From Gnetum montanum (taxonomy: Eukaryota; Streptophyta; Gnetopsida; Gnetales; Gnetaceae): a stretch of 24,186 bases of DNA. The DNA lies in the NCBI GenBank assembly GCA_015680685.1, contig MNCI01000967.1:494344-518529 (forward strand). Reading direction: 5' to 3'. Below, in pieces: positions 16,553 through 24,186 of this stretch. The position numbers were made by a program, and so were the translations under genes. How positions within the stretch are numbered: position 1 is the stretch's first letter; every line of letters begins with the position of its first letter. The notes beneath the pieces are model-generated. The model was not told where the DNA came from. It searched no databases and saw nothing but the letters and a program-made list of their open reading frames with translations.

Positions 16553-19030
16553 ATGTCTTCTTCTCATAGGAGTCTATCTCTGCCCAAGGTAGACCAAGTG
16601 CCTCAGTAATACCGGGTGGTATATGCTCATCCCGATGAGTATGTACCAGACTTCAAGATGAAATGCTATAGTGGTGCAACATGAAAGGAAACATTGTGTT
16701 GCCACCAGATCAATCTATTCTAGCTATTCTCTAGTTAATGCTTGCACAATATGGACTTCAACATCTTCATGGGGAGTATGAGATGTGAGATCCCGATTTA
16801 AGGGATTACCATCTCACTGAAGCACAAAGGTTAAGGGATCATCAGTTGGAGCAACAACATGAGCTTTTGAAGGGCAAGGGATCAAACACTTTTCCACCTC
16901 TACTTAGCCCATTGGATGGAGGTAAACACTTCTCTAGGGGATTTTCCTTTGGTGACACTCATCTCTTTGACTTTGGTCAAGGGGCCCTCAACCAAAATGT
17001 CCAATCTACAATTCATAATCCTAATTCTAGTTAAAATGGATCTAATGAGAAAAATGGATCTGGAGGAGTAAGTCATGACAAGGGGGTAAGTGGAAGTCAT
17101 GATCATGATCGTGGTTATAATCATTGAAGAGAAAGTGGTAGGTGTTAGCACAATACAAGGCCTCCTTCCTCTTCCCCTTCATCAACATCTTCTTCTTCTT
17201 CATCTAGCTCAGATCATGGCTGCAAAGGGCATGACCATGATGGAGGTGACTGATGGAACCGAAACAACAAAAGGTACCATTGGGACAATCACGATTAGAG
17301 GCATGGGCAATCTAGAGAGACCCACTGCCATGAAAGAAGGGTTAGTAGAGAACATTTTAGGCACCATCACTATGGCCTTGATGAACCTTTACTTGCCACT
17401 CAGAGCATGTTAAACATTATAGCAATCATGAGGATTCCAACAAGGCATGTAAAAGATAGCAGAATAAACAGGCTAGACATGAACAACATTCCTCGATTTG
17501 AGGGGGGCTATGATGCTAATCTGTAAAATCATCTCCAAGCCTCCTAGGATGCATGTGCCTTGCAAAATATTGAGAACGATTCATAGAAGTTGAAATTATT
17601 CCCAAGGATGCTCATTAAGGAAGTAAAAAATTAGTACTAGTCCTTGCAGCTGGAATCAATTAGGCGGTGGAGTATGATGTTAGAATTATTTAATGACAAA
17701 TATCAAATGTACTCCCAAGTGTCCAATTTGAGGAAGTAGATCCAAGGGTGAAGACAAGGAAGCCATGAGCTCTTGGATGCTACTATTGGTTGATACTACC
17801 CTCTATTACATAAGTGTCCCGACCATGGATATTCTCAACTTGATCAACTCTACCATAGTATAGACGGGTTGTGATCTAAAATAAGGAAAACCCTTGGCAT
17901 CTATGCTCAAGGGAGACTAATAGAGTTAAGCACCTATTAGACCCAAAAGTTAGTTAAGCAGGTAGCCAGGGAGGAGGGAGAATTGAGAAAGTGAAGTGCA
18001 AAGGAACATAACAAGGACCCTTCTATTTGCAAAAGTGGGATTCAATTTTCTAATAGTAAGGATGAGTTAACAAGAGATGAGGTGGCTAATAAAAAAAATT
18101 TCCACTCTAGAAATTGCAATCCAAAATTATGGCTAAGGTTGACCAATCATGGAACTTCATGGATAATAAGTTTTAAGCTATTTTAAAAATTGTTGAGAGT
18201 CCAAGGAATAAACTGGTAAGTGTGAGAGCTAGAGACGTATGGAAGTTGAATGTGCCATGTCCAAGGGTAAGGGTAAGATGCTTGTGATAGAGATGGTTGT
18301 AGATAGTGAATCAAATGATGATGGTGGGTGTGACATCTACCGGTATGCACATCCCAAGGGATGCTATCCAATTTGTCACACTTGCAAGAATCTTGGGTGT
18401 ATGCCTTACATCCATTACTTGCACAAAGGCAAACACCCAAGAGATTGCCTTATCCACAAGGCAACTCTTAACAGTTCCACCAACCATAGTAGTATTATCC
18501 AAGCCGAACTCCATTGCAACCCTATGAATTGTACCAGCAATGGTAGCAACCACAATTGTGGGTGTTGGCACCTCCAAGACAGTAGTACCCCTACCAACAA
18601 CCAGATCCCTATGGTTATTATGTTTAGCAACCTTCATCTCCACAAGACTCCTCTAGTCATGTTGCTACTTACCAACCTCACCACTACCCTCCTAAAGGGT
18701 ACCAACTACCATATGCAAGGAGGGATGCCACCTACTATCCTCATGCTCCTCTTTTTTTTGCACCTACTCCTTCACCTCCTATACAACTACCACCTACTCC
18801 ATCCATGTAGGGTGAATTTTCTACCCAACCATAGCAAAGAAATGCTATGAGGGTGGTTAACCTACAACTGGTTAGCCAACCAAGTGCGTCAAAACCATGA
18901 TCAAAGAAAAGATCCTTCTTCCAACCTCATAGTCCATCGAAGCCCCTAAACACATTAGTGGTTGGTAGTCCTATTCCTCCACTTTCCTCTACCTCACCTT
19001 TATCTGAGTCCCATTCAAATCAAAATCCCT
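16553..19030 (+). pseudogene. gag: gag of element III
   Basis: It starts at ATG 16553 (MSSSHRS) and continues RVVYAHPDEYV as in element II. A small deletion around 16640-16670 shifts the frame, which then runs from about 16675 to 18110. Visible in order: the N-terminal domain, a Ser-rich linker (17160-17220; a run of Ser with DHG), a His-rich segment (17220-17400), and the capsid core (from 17430: RIPTRHVKDSR, MNNIPRFEGGY, KLFPRML, RRWSMMLELFNDKY, LLHKCPDHGY). The Lys-rich and DDGGCD segments come next, and a Tyr/Gln/Pro-rich tail runs to about 18800. Many more stops are present than in the gag of element II, several at Trp and Gln codons that element II retains. Further frameshifts lie near 18110-18260 and 18360. 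Confidence 0.85.
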
Positions 19031-19039
19031 CTCAAATCC

Positions 19040-19542
19040 ATACTGTGATGTTGACCCATGCTGTATTTGCTTAGATTCAAGCCAGTAACCTACCTAGGAA
19101 GTTAGCAAACCTTGAGAGTCCCTTAGTATATTTGCAAATTGCTAGGAATGAGCCTTGTAAAGCTTTTCTTGACTCTGGTTCTACTTTTAATTTTATCTCA
19201 CATGAGATGTACACTATGTGGAACCTTCCTCCCTTGAAGAAGAGCAACATCAAGTTGGAGCTAGCAAACTAGTCCATCACTATTTCATTAGGATGAGTAG
19301 AAGACATTGTGACCACCATTTGTGGCTAGTCATAGCTTGCCAACTTCCTAGTAATCAAGGTGAAGAACTGTAAGGGGGACTTCCCAATTATTATGGAAAG
19401 GGTATGGTTAAGCACTGTTAATGTCAAAATGGGCATTAAAGATCTTTCCTTAAAGATATCCAAAGAAAATGAATTTGGGAAGATCGAGAAGAAGAGGGTT
19501 CTATGTATTATGTATAGTGATTCAAGGTGCCATTCTGTGTAG
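19040..19542 (+). pseudogene. Aspartic protease domain of element III
   Basis: FLDSGSTFNFISHEMY carries the D-S-G triad at 19171-19179, and DFPIIMERVWLSTVN corresponds to the GRPW motif of element II with G and P altered (Glu and Val). Three or four stops interrupt between 19270 and 19340, and the frame closes at TAG 19540-19542. Flanking sequence links it to the RT without a separate start, as expected for a single polyprotein. Confidence 0.83.
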
Positions 19543-19860
19543 AAGCTATGGCCAGTGAAGCAAACATCTATCTATACATGCAAGTAGTATGCACCAGAAA
19601 CTAAAATCCAAAGATGTCTATACACAGTAGCCACAAAACAAGAAGGCACCCAATAGTCGACAGTTGATTCTAGTATTAGTACATTGTGCATGGAACCTAG
19701 TGAGGACCTAACGTGTGATGATGTTGCAAGTATGGATGAACTCAAGCAAGTTCATCACTAGCTCTCTAAGGGAGTAAATGATGACATCAATTGGGAAGAG
19801 TTGGAGATTCCTGATAATTTCAAACAAGAATCCATTGAATTAAGGACACTACCGACTGGA
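19543..19860 (+). pseudogene. Protease-RT linker of element III
   Basis: It continues the protease frame through TKIQRCLYTVAT and an acidic stretch (PSEDLTCDDVASMDELKQ, 19699-). The matching stretch in element II ends at its pol deletion. No enzymatic motif is visible. Confidence 0.65.
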
Positions 19861-22690
19861 ATGGAGTATGTGTTCTTAAAAATGGAAACCTAGTCATTAT
19901 TAATGCCAAACTTGCTGTAGGATAAAAGAATATGTTGATGAATGTTGTGGAAAAATGGTCAGCTTCCTTTGCCTAGTCATATTCTAAGCTAACAAAAATA
20001 TATCCAAGAATATGGTAGCACTAGATATACACTAACCCTACCATTAAGCCAAAATGACAACCACAACAATGATTGAATCCCAAATTAAAGTACATTATCA
20101 AAGAGGAGATCGAGCAACTCCTCAAGGCCAGATTTATCTACCCTGTTGCAGATAGTAAGTGGGTTAGCCCACTTGTGATCATGCCCAAGAAAGGAGGCAA
20201 ATGGCAAGGGTGAATCAACTTTTGGCTACTCAATATGGCAATTCTCAAAGATCATTTTCCATTTCCTTTTGTCAACCAAGTGATGGACACCATTTCTAGG
20301 CACAACTACTACAACTTTTTGGATGCTTATAGTGGCTATACCCAAATCCAAATCGCACCAAAGGATCAAGAAAAGACAACTTTCACAAGTCCTTGGGGGA
20401 GTTTTGCTTATTTTCAAATGCCATTTGGTATATGTAATGCCCCAACTACATTTTAATAATTTTTCCTTAGCATTTTCCAATAACAAATTGGTAGTGGGGT
20501 AGAAGTCTTCATGGATGACTTTTCTACCTATGGAGTTATGTTCAAGTAAGCCCTAGACTATCTTAAGAAAGTGTTAAGGAGATGTGTCAAAATAAACCTC
20601 CAGCTCAATTAACAAAAGAGCCAGCTTATAGTCTAGGAAGGCATAGTCTTGGGGCACTATATCTCAAAAGCAAGAATTGAGGTGGATCCTAAAAAGATAA
20701 GGGTCATCCAAGGAATAACCCGTCAACCAAAAATAGTCAAAAAGTGTGGTCATTCCTTGGTCATACTAGCTACTACCGGTGCTTCATCGAGAAATTTTCC
20801 AAAATTACCAAATCATTGGTTGAATTAACAAAAAAATATGCATCATTTTTCTGGACCCCTACATGTGAAATAGCATTTCAACAACTAAAGCAAAAGGTTG
20901 TTGAGACCCCAATTCTACAAGCACTTGATTGGTCCAGGCAATTTTATGTAATGACTGATGCATCAAATTATGCTTTGGGGGTAGTGCTTACATAGCTAGA
21001 TGATCAAAAACATCTATACTACATTCACTATGCAAGTCAGAGTATCACAAGTGCACAGCTAAACTACACCACTACAGAAAATGAGTTGATGGTGATGGTG
21101 TTTGCCTTAGAAAAGTTCAGGCACTATGTGCTTGGTTATAAAGTGTTCATGCAAATAGATCATAACACCATCTAGTTTTTAATGAATAAACCAACAATGA
21201 ACCCCCATGTCATATGGTGGCTCATGATTTTTCAAGAGTTAAATCTCACAATGGTAGATCGAAAGGGTGTGGAAAATGTGGTCACCGACCACTTATCACG
21301 GCTAAGATGGGATGATAAGGAGAAAGAAAGCCCCTTATCTGATCAATTTCCTAATGAATATCTCTTTGCAGGGGCTATTAATGCAAAAATGCCCAATGAA
21401 CCAAGATGGTATAACAACATTCTTACTTATCTACACAAGAAAGAACTACCGTAAGGTCTGGACACCTAGAAGAAACAATGGTTTCTTCACTAGGTTAAGC
21501 ATCTCATGTAAATCAATGGGAACCTTTACAAAGTATGTCCTAATGGCCTAGTATACTAGTGTGTCCCTAACATAGATCAACTGAGGGTTCTATAGGAAGC
21601 TCATGAAGACCCTTATGGGGGCCATTATGTTGAAAGACACACGGCCATAAAAATCCTCATGGTAGGATATTACTAGCCAACAATTTTCAAGGATGCACAC
21701 CAGCTTGTCCACACTTGTGATCATTGTCAGAGAGATGGTGGAATGACTGTTTGAATGGAGGGGCCACAACAATGGATTCAACCTTTTGAGCCATTCAATA
21801 TTTGGGTCATTGACTTTATGGATCCCATCATACCTATGTCAAATGAAAAGGCATATATAATAGTTGCAATTGACTATTGCACTAAGTGGGTAGAAGTAGC
21901 AGCCTTCATCGACTACACATCCACTACTACTACTCGGTTTGTGCAACAAAACATTGTAAATAGGTTTGGTGTGCCTCATGCATTAATTTTTAATAATGAA
22001 ACTCATTTCACAAGTGCCAGTTCCTGAAAACTTATGCAACACTTGGGAATTGAGCACAAACTCACAACACCTTATCACCCTCAAGCCAATGGTCAAGCTG
22101 AAGTCACTAATCAGGAGATTACAAAAATTATAACATGTACTATTAACAAATACCAAAGGGATTGGAGCACCAAATTAAATGATGTCCTTTGGGCCTATCA
22201 CTCCACATGGAAGCTTCCCATAGGTTATTCTCCCTATGAGCTCATGTACGGAAAACTACCAACATTGCCCATTTAATATAAGATCCATAGACTCTCTACA
22301 GCCTATGACCTTGACATGGATCTAAGTCTAGCATAAAAGGAAAGATTAATGAACCTTAACTTGCTGGATAAAAATCAATTAATGACCCTGTCATCCAATG
22401 AACTGCATAAGGAATTCAACAAAAAATGCCATGACCTCAAAATAAGGAAAGTTAAGTTTCAACTAGAAGACAAGGTTCTCTACTAGAATCCTACACACGT
22501 ACCTCAACAAACCAAGTTTCAAATGTTGTGGGAAATACCTTACATTATCAAAGAAACTTTTCTATCTAGGTTCATGATTATATATAAACTTGATAGCCAA
22601 AACAACAAGCAATTAGTCAACATTCAACAACTGAAACCTTTCCATGAGCCCAAGCCAACCAACTCAATAGACACCTCGCCAAACAGATAA
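19861..22690 (+). pseudogene. pol: Degenerate pol of element III: reverse transcriptase, RNase H, integrase
   Basis: Homologous to 594-3383 along its whole length. A one-base loss in an A-run near 19878 moves the protease frame into the RT frame, and a second one-base loss near 20735 shifts it before SFLGHTSYYR. From there one frame runs to TAA 22688-22690. The polymerase box FMDD is intact (20508-20519), and RNase H starts with MTDASNYALG. The integrase zinc finger keeps CDHC (Cys at 21716 and 21725). Of the catalytic triad, D (21812) and E (22100) remain, but the middle Asp is Asn (21992, FNNET). Stops are fewer than in element I, especially in integrase, where three open stretches of 80-90 codons remain. 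Typical Athila/Tat features include the HYVLGYKVF and VDRKGVENVVTDHLSRL blocks. Confidence 0.93.
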
Positions 22691-22783
22691 CCATGCTTAA
22701 TCTTTTAGATCTCCTCCTTCCAACTTAGTCATAGGGGAGATGGCCATTCATACTAACACTTTAAGCAGCTCCCTAGTCTTTCA

Positions 22784-22892
22784 CTTTTTGTTTTACACAT
22801 TTTTGGTTTTACAACTTTTTGTTTTCATATTTTTTGTTTAACATCTTTTTGTTTTTCAGGTTATTAATCTTTTCTAAGTTTTTGTTTTACAC
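22784..22892 (+). repeat. T-rich TTTTTGTTTTACA repeat block, element III
   Basis: About six degenerate units in the same position as the blocks at 3501-3590 and 11846-12012. Confidence 0.65.
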
Positions 22893-23372
22893 CATCATTA
22901 GTATTTTTAATATTTCTTGAATACTCTTTTACTTTCTTTTATATTTTCTTATGTTTGGTGTAATTCTCTACTCTTTTTGCTAATAAGGTGCCAAGTACCA
23001 TGGTAATGTGCTACTCAATGATGGTATGTATCATTTATGATTTGATTGTTGATGTTTGGTTTCTGACTTTGAATGTTGTTACTGATAACCAAGACATGGT
23101 TTCTTTTCATGTAATAGGCAGTAAGTCCACATCATCCACACACTCTATAGTTTTTCTTGTTTTGGAAATGTGTAGTCCCTTTTTCATTAATACAACCTTA
23201 ATAAATTTTTCACTTGTGTAGTTTCTAGAATTGGAAAGGAATCAAAGGTTTGGACAGGATGTGGCTTCAAAGGGGTGTGGTATTCTTTGTGCTTTTTCAT
23301 TTTCCTATGTGTGAGGGTGTTCTCATGAGCTTCTCATCATTCTGTGTCATTTCGCAATAGAAAGTCAAATAA

Positions 23373-23440
23373 GTCCTTGCATGGTATGGTCCTCATCAGA
23401 AAAAAAAAAGAGATGAGAATTCAAAGCACATCCCTTGGAC
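23373..23440 (+). repeat. Conserved hairpin module, copy D1
   Basis: GTCC with GGAC (perfect), GGTATG with CACATC (one G-T pair, one mismatch), and TCCTCAT with ATGAGAA (one mismatch). Confidence 0.5.
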
Positions 23441-23463
23441 AAAATAAATGTGAAAATGCATGG

Positions 23464-23526
23464 GTCTTTACATGGTGTGGTTCCCATTCAATAAAAATAT
23501 GGGAATTCAAAGCACACCCCTTAAAC
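23464..23526 (+). repeat. Conserved hairpin module, copy D2 (best preserved)
   Basis: GGTGTG (23474-23479) pairs with CACACC (23513-23518), and TTCCCAT (23481-23487) pairs perfectly with ATGGGAA (23499-23505) around an 11-base A/T-rich loop. The outer GTCT/AAAC arm has one mismatch. Confidence 0.6.
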
Positions 23527-23986
23527 AAAATAAAAGGGCTACAAGAACTCATTATGGGACTTGTCTTGTCTCCTCTAACTAAGGCCCTTTCTCACTTTCT
23601 ACTTCTTCTCCAATTTGGAATGGCGGTTGTTTTGTGGGAGCATTCTTGTATCTCAAGGAATGGACTAGTCTTAGAATGTTGATGCAAAGTCACTAAAAGT
23701 GGTTGGTTTTGGTTTGGACTAAGGATGGATCCTACAAATTCATTTAATCACAAAATCCACAAGGGACTTCATGTGACCATAATTAGGAACTCCATCCCAT
23801 TCTCTCTCTCATCCATCTATGCTTTTCATGCCTCACCTCATTGCCAATTTCATGTTTTGATTTGATGTTCTAGTTTGATGTGTCAAGTTTCTTAGTCAAT
23901 TATTTCTGGGTTTTTCTACTTAACCTTCTGTAATCATTAATCATCCATGACACCCATGGACTCCTTGGTTTGAAGTTATGCAAGGG

Positions 23987-24186
23987 TGATGAGTGGCGAG
24001 GTACCCCTACACTCAACCATACGAATACGAGCGTGCACATGCGATCCGGTCGAACTCCGCAGACTAAATGCCTTAACACCACAAGAAACACTTGGGGTTA
24101 ATCATTCATTGTCTTCCCAGGCTTGCTTGTATGTGTCACGGTGTATGGTTAAGCAAGTCTGAGGTATGTGATTTTTTTGGTATTTT
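23987..24186 (-). mobile_element. Element IV: 3' end of an LTR in reverse orientation
   Basis: The reverse complement of this stretch matches the last 200 bases of the other LTRs (for example 14390-14580), ending CTCGCCACTCATCA at 23987. The adjoining plus-strand sequence (gttatgcaaggg) matches 4743-4754 of element I, where it continues uninterrupted, so the LTR was inserted at this point. It keeps more CpG sites than the other LTRs. Whether it is a solo LTR or the start of a whole element cannot be seen. Confidence 0.88.

Larger units (their letters stand above)
15547..23986 (+). mobile_element. Element III: near full-length Ty3/gypsy element, 3' end not seen
   Basis: LTR, PBS, gag, protease, RT, RNase H, integrase and 3' noncoding region follow in the usual order, all on the plus strand. 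The 3' part is interrupted at 23986/23987 by a reverse-oriented LTR. The 5' edge is set at TG 15547, where resemblance to the other LTRs begins, and is uncertain by some tens of bases. No polypurine tract precedes it, so it is read as a 5' LTR inserted in ORF3 of element I and not as the 3' LTR of element I. The flanking five bases are tccta, and their expected copy lies outside the window. Confidence 0.85.
22691..23986 (+). mobile_element. 3' noncoding region of element III
   Basis: It contains AGTCATAGGGGAGATGG (22727-22743), the T-rich block (22784-22892), two hairpin modules (23373-23440 and 23464-23526) and the CTAACTAAGGCCC block (about 23575). It matches 3384-4750 of element I until it is cut by the reverse LTR. 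The frames at 22988 and 23344 are not conserved and are not called. Confidence 0.75.

Noticed and set aside
18320-18450. Cys/His-rich stretch in element III gag suggesting a zinc knuckle.
   Set aside because: The cysteines appear only in a frame shifted from the one that matches element II (SHLQES, PYPQGN). In the matching frame there is no CCHC pattern.

Overview
The window looks like plant nuclear heterochromatin built entirely from LTR retrotransposons of one Ty3/gypsy family. The family matches the Athila/Tat lineage: LTRs run TG...CA, the primer-binding site is complementary to the 3' end of tRNA-Asp, the order is Gag-protease-RT-RNase H-integrase, there is no chromodomain, and a long 3' region follows pol with a further open reading frame. 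I see no host gene, rRNA or tRNA. All copies are old and riddled with in-frame stops, mostly CAG/CAA/CGA to TAG/TAA/TGA or TGG to TAG/TGA, as expected from decay of methylated DNA. A seed plant with slow retrotransposon turnover, such as a gymnosperm, would fit, but the species cannot be read from the sequence.

Layout: (0) 1-588 is the 3' noncoding region of one element, joined abruptly at about 589-593 to pol of another. (I) 594-15546 is element I: pol (594-3383) with one uninterrupted but stop-ridden frame, a 3' noncoding region (3384-5569), and a long downstream reading frame here called ORF3 (5570-7467, continuing 14586-15546). (II) 7468-14580 is a complete nested element inside ORF3 of element I, with two LTRs, PBS, gag and protease and a 3' region. 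It carries a 5-bp target duplication (agtag/agcag) and lacks RT, RNase H and integrase, so it is a gag-only, non-autonomous derivative. (III) 15547-23986 is a near full-length element (LTR, PBS, gag, protease, RT, RNase H, integrase, 3' region) with its 3' end out of view. (IV) 23987-24186 is the end of a fourth LTR in reverse orientation, inserted in the 3' region of element III.

Two subfamilies are present: fragment 0 and element II, versus elements I and III. The second has a tandem duplication of a conserved inverted-repeat module in the 3' region. That module occurs six times in the window. It folds as a three-part hairpin whose arms change together between copies, and it is the best candidate for an undescribed functional element. 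Other points of interest are the ORF3 with a putative upstream intron, a repeated AGTCATGGGGG tract that serves as the polypurine tract of element II, and an array of GATATC-like motifs in U3.
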